Assembly (NCBI GenBank): GCA_963997925.1
Contig: CAXEOX010000172.1
Span: forward strand, 1-5,586
Length of the DNA stretch: 5,586 nt
Source: UBA11650 sp963997925
GTDB lineage: Bacteria > Chloroflexota > Dehalococcoidia > Lucifugimonadales > UBA3495
Direction of reading: 5' to 3'
Each line of letters opens with the position of its first letter. The stretch's first letter is position 1. Shown here one piece after another: positions 1 through 5,460 of the stretch. The notes under the pieces are model-generated. The model saw only the letters and a program-made list of their open reading frames with translations, had not been told where the DNA came from and ran no database searches. The translations under genes were made by a program, and so were the position numbers.

Positions 1-15
1 CCCCCATCGAGGGGG
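1..15. repeat. Short G/C hairpin at window edge, downstream of LLM1
   Basis: Five C and five G residues flank a 5-base ATCGA loop, so the segment can fold into a short 5-bp stem about 35 bases past the LLM1 stop codon. It could belong to a transcription terminator for the minus-strand genes or be the end of a C-rich intergenic repeat like the one at 956-993. The window cuts it off, so any following T tract cannot be seen. The rest of positions 16-49 shows nothing recognisable. Confidence 0.25.
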
Positions 16-49
16 AAGGGACTGTATGTCTCCAAGAGGAACTGGTGAT

Positions 50-940
50 TCAACCGCCGATGACTTCGTTGAAGCGGCGGATGGCGTCGATGTGCTGGTT
101 TGCTCCGCTTAGGCCGCTCTTTCTGGTTTCGACAGAGAGGTAGTTGGCGCCCATCTCCTCCCACGACTTCACTTCGTCCACCCACTCTTCGGGCTGCTTG
201 CCAGCTGTTCTAAGACGGCCATCCAAACCCAGAGCCGCCGGATCTCTTCCAGCTTCTTTAGCGTAACCACGCACTTTATCCATCACGGCCCGGCCTGCGT
301 CGTCAGGGGAGAAGTTGGGGCACCAGCCGTCGGCGATACGCCCGATGCGGCGGAGCACTACCTCGTTGAGATCGGAGTCGCCGGTGCCGCCTCCACCCAA
401 CCATATGGGGATGGGTCTTTGGACTGGCATCGGGTTCAGCCCGGCATGGGTGATGTTGTGCCAGCGGCCATGAAAGTCCACCACTTCCTGGGTCCACAAA
501 GCCCGCAGGACTTCGATCTGCTCGACGCTGCGGCGGCCCCGGTTGTGGAAATCCTGACCCAAGGCCTCGAACTCCACTTCGTTCCAGCCAACGCCCATGC
601 CCATACGCAGCCGGCCACCGCTTAGCACGTCAATCTCCGCCGCTTGTTTGGCCACCAGAACGGTCTGCCTTTGGGGCAGGATGAGGATGCCGGTTACCAG
701 ATTCACCTTCTCGGTCATGGCGGCCAGGTAACCCATCATAGTCATCGACTCATGAACCACGCTGTGCTGGCTGTAGTTGGCCAGAGAGGGATGGGTATGG
801 AACTGGGTGTCGGCCCCCAGGACGTGGTCTGCGATGAATATATGGGCGAAACCCAGTTCCTCAGCCGCTTGGGCGTAATCGCGTATGGCGGCGACGTCAG
901 GTTCTATCTCGGTTTGCGGGAAGATGACTCCGATCTCCAT
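50..940 (-). CDS. LLM1: luciferase-like F420/flavin-dependent oxidoreductase, Rv2161c-like
   Basis: This 296-residue protein is a full-length member of the luciferase-like monooxygenase superfamily, a single-domain (beta/alpha)8 barrel of cytosolic oxidoreductases using F420 or reduced FMN. It opens with MEIGVIFPQTE, the first barrel strand, and has ELGFAHIFIADHV at about 28-40. The diagnostic block at about 99-149 (AAEIDVLSGGRLRMGMGVGWN, then EFEALG, RGRRSVEQIEVLRALWT) is typical of the probable F420-dependent oxidoreductase family named after Rv2161c. It is followed by PIPIWLGGGG at 177-184 and ADGWCP at 203-208. The ATG start at 938-940 is backed by AGGAG (minus strand, 948-952) seven bases upstream. 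It lies 80 bases after the aldo/keto reductase stop, so it may be last in the same transcript, although a hairpin repeat intervenes. F420 versus FMN, and the substrate, cannot be decided from sequence. Confidence 0.9.
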   Translation of the reverse strand: MEIGVIFPQTEIEPDVAAIRDYAQAAEELGFAHIFIADHVLGADTQFHTHPSLANYSQHSVVHESMTMMGYLAAMTEKVNLVTGILILPQRQTVLVAKQAAEIDVLSGGRLRMGMGVGWNEVEFEALGQDFHNRGRRSVEQIEVLRALWTQEVVDFHGRWHNITHAGLNPMPVQRPIPIWLGGGGTGDSDLNEVVLRRIGRIADGWCPNFSPDDAGRAVMDKVRGYAKEAGRDPAALGLDGRLRTAGKQPEEWVDEVKSWEEMGANYLSVETRKSGLSGANQHIDAIRRFNEVIGG

Positions 941-955
941 GTGGATGCTCCTTTT

Positions 956-993
956 GGGGAAATCCCCCTAAATCCCCCTTTACGAAAGGGGGA
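956..993. repeat. C-rich intergenic repeat: 10-base tandem repeat plus 9-bp hairpin
   Basis: Positions 960-979 are two exact copies of AAATCCCCCT. The second copy runs into a perfect 9-bp inverted repeat, TCCCCCTTT at 973-981 and AAAGGGGGA at 985-993, with a 3-base ACG loop. A second small fold is possible at 956-967 (GGGG, AAAT, CCCC). The unit has the look of the short C-rich palindromic repeats scattered between genes in many environmental bacterial genomes; that family likeness is from memory. It lies between the aldo/keto reductase and LLM1. On the transcribed minus strand the stem is followed only by ATTTAGGGGG, a poor T tract, so it is not a classical terminator. It could still attenuate transcription or stabilise the upstream RNA end. 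Confidence 0.65.
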
Positions 994-1020
994 CTTTGCT
1001 TCACTGCAACATAATTTCGA

Positions 1021-2040
1021 TTATCGCCGGTATTCGTCTCCGCAATCGCCGATGATTTGGTAGAGATCTTTGGAGCGATTCAGGACGGCGTCGATCTGGT
1101 CTAGGTCTTGCTGGTCTAGGTTGAACGAGAAAACTTTTGCGGTGTCTGCCCGATGTTCGCTTGCGCCTAGCCTGACGCCGACGATCGCTCCCGCCACGGC
1201 GGGACGGTCTATCACGTAGCGAACCGCTACGTTGGCGACACTGACCTCGTGTTTATCAGCAACTATCTTGAGCGCTTGAAGCAACTCTTGAAACAGTTCC
1301 CACCCGCCCCAGGCGTCCACCATCTGCTTGTATTTAGACAGGCTGGCGGTGCTAAGGTTTGCCCGGCTGGGCTCGGGTGTTCCCAGGTAATTATCGGACA
1401 ATAGACCGCCGCAGAGGGTGCCGTAGGCCAGCAGATGGATGCCTTGGTCCAGGCAGAACTTCACCATATCGACTTCCGGGCGGCGATCCACCAGGGAGAA
1501 TTGCACCTGGTTGGACACAATCTTGATGCCATGACCGGTGATGCGCTTCAGTCGCTCAGTGTCAAAATTGGTCAGGGCAACGTGTCTAATCTTGCCCTCG
1601 TCCCGAAGGTTCGATAAGTGGGATAGGGCGTCCAGATACGACTCGTCTTTATAGTCCCACCAGTGGAACTGCAACAGGTCCAGGCAATCAGTGGCCATGC
1701 GCCGCAGGGATACGTCCATGGCCTGTTCCACAACGCCACGAGTCATGGGTCCGGGACTGGGCACCCACTTGGTAAAGGCCTGCACCTTTTCCAACGCTTG
1801 TGGCCCCTTGTCGTCCACCAACCGGCGGCGGAACTCACCAACCAGGTCTTCCGCCGGGCCGTAATGGTCGGCCAGATCCCAAGTGGTGAATCCCTCTTCC
1901 ACGTAGGGAAACATGTCCTCAACGGCGGCGGCACGGTCGATGGGGCCGTGGCCTCCGGACACCTGCCACATCCCGTTCAAGATACGGCATATCTCCATAT
2001 CCTCGGTGAACTGGAAGCGGCTGGAATCTGGAAGGGTCAT
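1021..2040 (-). CDS. Aldo/keto reductase, full length with intact catalytic tetrad
   Basis: This 339-residue cytosolic protein is a complete aldo/keto reductase, an NAD(P)H-dependent barrel enzyme interconverting carbonyls and alcohols. The catalytic tetrad is visible with normal spacing: D55 and Y60 in WDLADHYG, K91 in AFTKW, H126 in LLQFHWW. Nicotinamide- and cofactor-side motifs follow: LTNFD at 156-160, SNQVQFSLVDRRPE at 176-189, LLAYGTLCGG at 203-212 and AIVGVRLGASEH at 285-296. The N-terminal block LNGMWQVSGGHG with ADHYGPAED resembles a branch also known in plants and algae. The chosen ATG is at 2038-2040, 10 bases after the LLM2 stop, with only a weak AGG upstream, which suggests translational coupling to LLM2. 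An alternative ATG at 2071-2073 adds 11 residues (MPSRWPRRHNA) but overlaps LLM2 and extends beyond the family's usual N-terminus. The natural substrate is unknown. Confidence 0.9.
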   Translation of the reverse strand: MTLPDSSRFQFTEDMEICRILNGMWQVSGGHGPIDRAAAVEDMFPYVEEGFTTWDLADHYGPAEDLVGEFRRRLVDDKGPQALEKVQAFTKWVPSPGPMTRGVVEQAMDVSLRRMATDCLDLLQFHWWDYKDESYLDALSHLSNLRDEGKIRHVALTNFDTERLKRITGHGIKIVSNQVQFSLVDRRPEVDMVKFCLDQGIHLLAYGTLCGGLLSDNYLGTPEPSRANLSTASLSKYKQMVDAWGGWELFQELLQALKIVADKHEVSVANVAVRYVIDRPAVAGAIVGVRLGASEHRADTAKVFSFNLDQQDLDQIDAVLNRSKDLYQIIGDCGDEYRR

Positions 2041-2050
2041 AGCGTTGTGC

Positions 2051-2998
2051 CTACGCGGCCACCGACTTGGCAACCTGGCCCATCAGGCTCAGAGTACGAT
2101 CTAGGGAAGCACCCCGGTCGCTACCCACCAAGACGGGCGACAGCAATACTTCCGACGCGCCGATGTCCAGCAACTGTTGGATCCGCTGGGCGGTCTGCTC
2201 CTCGTTGCCGTGGAGTACCAACCCGTCGATCATGGCATCGCTCCAGGTCATATCGGCAGCTTCGGGGTAGCCAGCGCTAATAAGCATTCGCCGATAGAAG
2301 GGAAGTCTGGGATACATGGCGAATTGTTCTCGGAACGCCGTCCGCATCTCATCGGCGTTGTCGTGGACGCAGACCGGGGCGTGGGCGATGAGTGGTGGTA
2401 CTGGGCGGCCTGCGGCGTCTGCGCCCTTCTTCATCGAAGGCAAGGCCGTGTCTCGCAGGTAGGCAGCGGGACAGACCCAGCTGATCGCGCCGTCGGCCTC
2501 CGCTCCGCATAGTTCGAAGGACCCGGCTTGTAGAGCCGAAGCCATCACCGGCACGTCCACCGGCTCGGCGATGGACTCGTGGGCCTGGTAGTGATCGCCG
2601 TCAAAGTCTACTTTGCCTTCTTGAAGTAAAGCTTTAACGATACGTAGGTAATCCCTCAGATGACCCAAGGGGCTCTGCATACGGATGCCCATGGACCTCA
2701 TAGTAGGGCGATGGCTGGGCCCCAAGCCCAATCGTAGCCGGCCTGGAGCAAGTTGGGCCACTACCTGCACCTGCTGGGCCACCACCAAAGGATGGCGGGG
2801 GAAGGTCGGGACGATGGAGGTGCCGAACTTGATTTTCTGGGTGCTTCCAGCGGCAGCGGCGAACACCGTCAGGCTGTCCAGCCGCGCGCCTCCGGTGGTC
2901 ATCCATGCGGCGTCTACTCCCAACTCCTCAGCTCGCTGGATAGTAGCTTGTATGTCTTGAACTTTGTTTCCGCCTACTGCGAATCCGATCCGGCTCAT
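2051..2998 (-). CDS. LLM2: luciferase-like oxidoreductase, MSMEG_4879/TIGR03564-like
   Basis: This 315-residue protein is a complete luciferase-like monooxygenase-fold oxidoreductase. It starts with MSRIGFAVGG, has RAEELGVDAAWM at about 22-33, then IKFGTSIVPTFPRHPLVVAQQ at 56-76 and APGRLRLGLGPSHRP at 84-98. The PT(F/Y)PRHP and GLGPSH motifs are typical of the F420-dependent LLM family named after MSMEG_4879, a different subfamily from LLM1. Further typical elements are HLRDYLRIVKALL at 113-125, PVMASALQAGS at 150-160 and ADGAISWVCP at 168-177. The C-terminus (ETA-type segment EEQTAQRIQQLLDIGASEVLLSPV, about 266-289) is normal. The ATG at 2996-2998 has GAGG (minus strand, 3005-3008) six bases upstream. 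It is probably cotranscribed with the aldo/keto reductase 10 bases downstream. Cofactor preference for F420 is inferred from family resemblance only, and the substrate is not known. Confidence 0.9.
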   Translation of the reverse strand: MSRIGFAVGGNKVQDIQATIQRAEELGVDAAWMTTGGARLDSLTVFAAAAGSTQKIKFGTSIVPTFPRHPLVVAQQVQVVAQLAPGRLRLGLGPSHRPTMRSMGIRMQSPLGHLRDYLRIVKALLQEGKVDFDGDHYQAHESIAEPVDVPVMASALQAGSFELCGAEADGAISWVCPAAYLRDTALPSMKKGADAAGRPVPPLIAHAPVCVHDNADEMRTAFREQFAMYPRLPFYRRMLISAGYPEAADMTWSDAMIDGLVLHGNEEQTAQRIQQLLDIGASEVLLSPVLVGSDRGASLDRTLSLMGQVAKSVAA

Positions 2999-3048
2999 CT
3001 TTTACCTCACTGTTTTACGTCTCATACCTTCGAACCTGGTTTCTATCT

Positions 3049-3062
3049 AACAAATATTTGTT
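3049..3062. promoter_or_regulatory. 14-base perfect palindrome upstream of LLM2, possible operator
   Basis: AACAAATATTTGTT is a perfect 14-base palindrome centred about 58 bases before the LLM2 start codon. It is much more AT-rich than its surroundings. Its size and position would suit a dimeric repressor or activator site, and as RNA it is too short-looped to form a stable hairpin. No regulator gene lies in the window. A chance palindrome in AT-rich spacer, or an edge of the adjacent repeat at 3067-3141, is possible. Confidence 0.35.
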
Positions 3063-3066
3063 CAGA

Positions 3067-3141
3067 GTCATTCTGAGCAAAGCGAAGAATCTAGCGCCGA
3101 GAGACGTAGATTCTTCAGTCCTTGCGCTCCTTCAGAATGAC
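3067..3141. repeat. 75-base palindromic repeat (MITE/REP-like) between LLM3 and LLM2
   Basis: The outer arms GTCATTCTGA (3067-3076) and TCAGAATGAC (3132-3141) are exact 10-base reverse complements. The inner arms GAAGAATCTA (3084-3093) and TAGATTCTTC (3107-3116) are another exact 10-base pair enclosing a 13-base loop. Between outer and inner arms there are 7 unpaired bases on one side and 15 on the other, so the structure is one interrupted hairpin. The wording GTCATTCTGAGC...GCGAAGAATCT is that of a short intergenic repeat seen widely in environmental bacteria, including Chloroflexota; this is from memory. It begins 18 bases past the LLM3 stop, has no T tract after the stem on the minus strand, and encodes nothing. 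It is probably a non-autonomous mobile or REP-type element that may also protect the 3' end of LLM3 mRNA. Confidence 0.75.
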
Positions 3142-3159
3142 AGTGATGGGTCTAGTGTG

Positions 3160-4173
3160 CTAAAGCTTATGCACCCCGGGAACAACGTCTTTACCTACTA
3201 ACTCGATGTGGTCCATGACATCCTTCTGGGGAGTTTCAGGATAGAAAAGACGGATCGAAACCTGGTTGAATCCCAGGTCCCGGTACCGGGCGATCTGCTC
3301 CACGCACTCATCCGGGCTGCCGACGATGAAAGTGTCGTCCATCAATGCTTCCAGGTCTCCGGTTATCTTGCTGGTCATTTCCTCGTCGGTACCTTGGAAT
3401 CCGTGAGCGGAGTACTCAGCATACTTCCGTTCAAAGCCCCGCCTTGCCTTGTCCAGGGCGTCTTCCCGGTTTTCGGCGCAAAAGAACTCCCGGACGATGA
3501 CCATATCTTCGGGGATGGGGTGACCGTATTCCTCAAGGGTCTGATGGTACAAATCAACCTGACGACGGATGGTGTCGTAAGGCTGTACGGGGCCGATGAA
3601 CAGGGGATGGCCTTCGCGTCCGACCCGGCGGATGGCGGGGTCGCTCATGGCCGCCAGCCACAATTTAGGATAAGGCTTCTGATAGGGCCGGGCGGTGGGA
3701 TGTGCGCCGGTCACGTGGTAGAAGCGTCCGTGATGGTTCACTTCGTCTTCGGTCCACAACTTCTGCATCAACTCCAAGGCCTCCGAGTGGCGGGCGCCCC
3801 TCTCGGACATCTGTGTGCCGAAGGCTTCGCACTCCTCGGGTCGGTAACCTAGCCCCAGTCCCAAGATAAGCCGTCCTTCGCAGATGTGGTCCAGGGTCGC
3901 CACTTGCTCCGCCACGTCCACGGGATTGAGGAGGGGAAGTAGAAGCACCGAGGTCGCCAGCTTCATGTTTCCCGGCTCGGCCGCCAAGCGGGCCAGCACC
4001 GGGAAGGGCTGGAAATGTTGGAAGGGGTCGATGAGGTAATGGTGAGCCCAGCAATAGGTGTCAAACCCGGCATCCCGAGATGCCCGGAATTGCGCCAACT
4101 GGTCCTGCCACTGCTGTTGCAAATCAAGGCTTCCCCTGATAACCACCTGGCCTACCTGATAAGCAATCTCCAT
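3160..4173 (-). CDS. LLM3: luciferase-like flavin-dependent monooxygenase
   Basis: This 337-residue protein is a full-length luciferase-like monooxygenase-family enzyme (the bacterial luciferase alpha/alkanal monooxygenase type), a cytosolic barrel expected to use reduced flavin or F420. Visible elements are ASRDAGFDTYCWAHHYL at 31-47, KLATSVLLLPLLNPVDVAEQ at 71-90, and DHICEGRLILGLGLGYRPEE at 95-114, followed by EAFGTQMSERGARHSEALELMQKLW at 116-140. PKLWLAAMSDPAIRRVGREG lies at 169-188 and FIVGSPDECVEQIARYRDLG at 282-301; the last is the usual C-terminal barrel helix. The NPVDVAEQ and GLGYRPEE wording differs from LLM1 and LLM2, so it is a third subfamily. The ATG at 4171-4173 has GGGGAG (minus strand, 4181-4186) seven bases upstream. 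It is transcribed divergently from the isochorismatase-like gene. The substrate is unknown; members of this broad group act on aldehydes, terpenes, sulfonates, heterocycles and other organics. Confidence 0.9.
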   Translation of the reverse strand: MEIAYQVGQVVIRGSLDLQQQWQDQLAQFRASRDAGFDTYCWAHHYLIDPFQHFQPFPVLARLAAEPGNMKLATSVLLLPLLNPVDVAEQVATLDHICEGRLILGLGLGYRPEECEAFGTQMSERGARHSEALELMQKLWTEDEVNHHGRFYHVTGAHPTARPYQKPYPKLWLAAMSDPAIRRVGREGHPLFIGPVQPYDTIRRQVDLYHQTLEEYGHPIPEDMVIVREFFCAENREDALDKARRGFERKYAEYSAHGFQGTDEEMTSKITGDLEALMDDTFIVGSPDECVEQIARYRDLGFNQVSIRLFYPETPQKDVMDHIELVGKDVVPGVHKL

Positions 4174-4217
4174 ATCGCCTCTCCCCGGTCATATTGGCAG
4201 ATATCATCGCGTCCCCC

Positions 4218-4246
4218 AGTATATGCCGTCCAACGCCCCTCGATAA
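4218..4246 (-). promoter_or_regulatory. Candidate sigma70-type promoter for LLM3
   Basis: On the minus strand TTATCG (4241-4246) is followed after 17 bases by TATACT (4218-4223). The -10 box matches TATAAT at five of six positions, while the -35 matches TTGACA at only three. Transcription would start near 4211 and give a leader of about 38 bases before the LLM3 ATG. The position is sensible, but the weak -35 keeps this a candidate only. Confidence 0.4.
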
Positions 4247-4272
4247 CCCCTAAACTAGATGGAGGGGAGCGA

Positions 4273-4301
4273 TTGACAGGACGATTGGGCAACCATACAC
4301 T
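4273..4301 (+). promoter_or_regulatory. Sigma70-type promoter for the isochorismatase-like gene
   Basis: A perfect TTGACA (4273-4278) is followed after exactly 17 bases by TACACT (4296-4301), which keeps the key first, second and last bases of the -10 consensus. Transcription would begin near 4308 and give a leader of about 32 bases ending in a strong ribosome binding site. It lies about 27 bases from the outer edge of the candidate LLM3 promoter, back to back, so one regulator bound between them could control both genes. Confidence 0.6.
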
Positions 4302-4329
4302 CGGCCTATCTTGGAGCCCGGCGAAGATT

Positions 4330-4334
4330 GGAGG
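4330..4334 (+). promoter_or_regulatory. Ribosome binding site that fixes the 4340 start
   Basis: GGAGG sits five bases before the ATG at 4340-4342. The longer reading frame from a TTG at 4328 would begin inside this Shine-Dalgarno sequence and have none of its own, so the ATG is the better start. Confidence 0.8.
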
Positions 4335-4339
4335 TAGCT

Positions 4340-4927
4340 ATGGCCGATATCGAGATCGACGTTAACCGGACCGCTTTGCTGATGGCGGACTTCCACACTG
4401 CCGGTATGACCGAAAACCCTATGGTACAGGAGCGGCGAACGTTGGACCGGGCCAGAGAGGTGCTGCACATCGCCCGCTGGGCTGGGGTTTTCGTCGCCTA
4501 CATCGTGGTGAACTTCCGATCGGGATACCCGGAGATATCGGACATGAACCAGACCTTCAGTGCCCGGAAAGCAGACGGAGTGCCCCCGGCCGCCAGCCCC
4601 GGCGCTTTGATCCACGCAGCGGTTCCGCCTTTGCAGACCGAGCCCATAATAACGAAGCACCGGGTCAACGCCTTCTTTGGCACGGACTTGGACATGATGC
4701 TGCGGGCCCAGGGACGTGACACTCTCATCCTGATGGGACATGCCACCAGCGGCGTCATCCTGTCCACGGTGCGCTACGCCGCCGACGCCGATTACCGGTT
4801 GATTGTCGTTGAAGACGGTTGCGCCGACCGGGACCCCCAGGTACACGACCTACTCATGGAAAAGGTCTTCCCTAGACAGGCGACGGTAGCATCGGCCCAG
4901 GACGTGGTTAGGGCGTTGAACTCTTAA
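4340..4927 (+). CDS. Isochorismatase-like (cysteine hydrolase fold) protein lacking the nucleophilic cysteine
   Basis: This 195-residue protein covers a complete isochorismatase-like alpha/beta domain, the usual length of the family, which hydrolyses amides, N-carbamoyl compounds or vinyl ethers. The first strand TALLMADFHTAG (11-22) carries the expected acid, D17. The second triad residue is K106 in PIITKHRVNAFFGTDLD (102-118). The third motif, LILMGHATSGVILSTVRYAAD (129-149), aligns with the family's G-x-A-T-N-x-C-V-x-S-T, and the cysteine position is V139. The only cysteine in the protein, C161 in VEDGCAD, is at a different, non-catalytic family position. The rest of the fold, ending in LLMEKVFPRQATVASAQDVV (171-190), is intact, so it is not a decayed gene. 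I recall a recurrent subfamily with ATSGV(V/I)LST wording, often still annotated as cysteine hydrolase; the reaction is uncertain. It diverges from LLM3, suggesting a linked role. Confidence 0.88.
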   Translation: MADIEIDVNRTALLMADFHTAGMTENPMVQERRTLDRAREVLHIARWAGVFVAYIVVNFRSGYPEISDMNQTFSARKADGVPPAASPGALIHAAVPPLQTEPIITKHRVNAFFGTDLDMMLRAQGRDTLILMGHATSGVILSTVRYAADADYRLIVVEDGCADRDPQVHDLLMEKVFPRQATVASAQDVVRALNS

Positions 4928-4986
4928 GGCTTTGCCCCAGCCCCATACATTCACCCATCGATCCGTCTCCAAGCCAGCTCGGCCAT

Positions 4987-5460
4987 TCATGCGCAAATCC
5001 TGCCACCTAGGGGGAATTCCTCGTCTTCGAATAATGGCCGAAACTCCGCCACCAGCCCGGCCTTCCCGGTAAGAAGCGTCAAGAAATCTCCAACCGGTCC
5101 ATCGCTGGTAGTGAACCGCGCCCGGTCCCGGGAAATCAACTCGATCTTGCCACGGGCACGGGGATTGTCCCAACCGGGTGGAGGGTGACCGCCAGTAAAG
5201 ACAAGGAACGGATCGGCGACCCAACGCCGCCCATCGAACCAGATGTTAGTTATGCCGCAGTGCGTATGTACGGCGTAGGAATAGGCCTTCCCTATCTCGG
5301 CGCCTGGACCGCACGGCGGTACGTCCCGCCGCCCAGTGCAACCCTTGTCCCACTCCTGAAGTAAGACCAGTAGCAGAAAGAGCGACGAAACTATTACCAG
5401 ACTTGGCAGCACGAAGAAAAGAAGCAGGCGGATGGGACTCTTGGGTATAGTCCTTGTCAT
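4987..5460 (-). CDS. Hypothetical single-pass membrane protein with extracytoplasmic Cys/His domain
   Basis: I do not recognise a named family for this 157-residue protein. A basic N-terminus (R3, K7, R11) precedes one long hydrophobic segment at about 12-35, followed by acidic residues. The positive-inside rule therefore places the N-terminus in the cytoplasm and residues from about 36 onward outside. The outer domain has four cysteines (C41, C50, C68, C156), C41 and C50 being well placed for a disulfide. A compact motif HTHCGITNIWFDGRRWVADP lies at 65-84. It is followed by the proline-rich PPPGWDNPRARGKIELISRDRARF at 93-116, whose polar, strand-like pattern suggests a small beta domain. The ATG at 5458-5460 is supported by GAGG (minus strand) five bases upstream. 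The gene converges on the isochorismatase-like gene, with 59 bases between stop codons, and has no visible functional tie to the oxidoreductases. A lipoprotein is unlikely, because no lipobox cysteine follows the hydrophobic stretch closely. Confidence 0.75.
   Translation of the reverse strand: MTRTIPKSPIRLLLFFVLPSLVIVSSLFLLLVLLQEWDKGCTGRRDVPPCGPGAEIGKAYSYAVHTHCGITNIWFDGRRWVADPFLVFTGGHPPPGWDNPRARGKIELISRDRARFTTSDGPVGDFLTLLTGKAGLVAEFRPLFEDEEFPLGGRICA

Noticed and set aside
644..1063. Plus-strand open frame antisense to LLM1 and the C-rich repeat
   Set aside because: Its coding potential follows the reverse complement of LLM1, and it runs through an intergenic repeat.
1663..2280. Plus-strand open frame of 205 codons across the aldo/keto reductase/LLM2 junction
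   Set aside because: It is antisense to two well-supported genes, and its late part is proline/arginine-rich low-complexity translation typical of shadow frames in GC-rich DNA.
3067..3141. Rho-independent terminator for LLM3
   Set aside because: The stem is long and interrupted, and no T tract follows it on the minus strand, so a dispersed palindromic repeat explains it better.
3208..3852. Long plus-strand open frame of 214 codons antisense to LLM3
   Set aside because: It lies wholly inside LLM3, which has clear family motifs and its own RBS. The antisense translation has no recognisable domain.
4250..4846. Minus-strand open frame of 198 codons opposite the isochorismatase-like gene
   Set aside because: It overlaps that gene almost entirely and also covers its promoter region. 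It shows no domain motifs.
4928..4986. Bidirectional terminator between the two convergent genes
   Set aside because: Only short pairings such as GGCTT/AAGCC across a 38-base loop are present, with no stable stem or T run.
4850..5224. Minus-strand open frame overlapping the membrane protein in another frame
   Set aside because: The 4987-5460 frame has a good RBS, a transmembrane segment and plausible domain composition. This one runs into the end of the hydrolase gene and has none.
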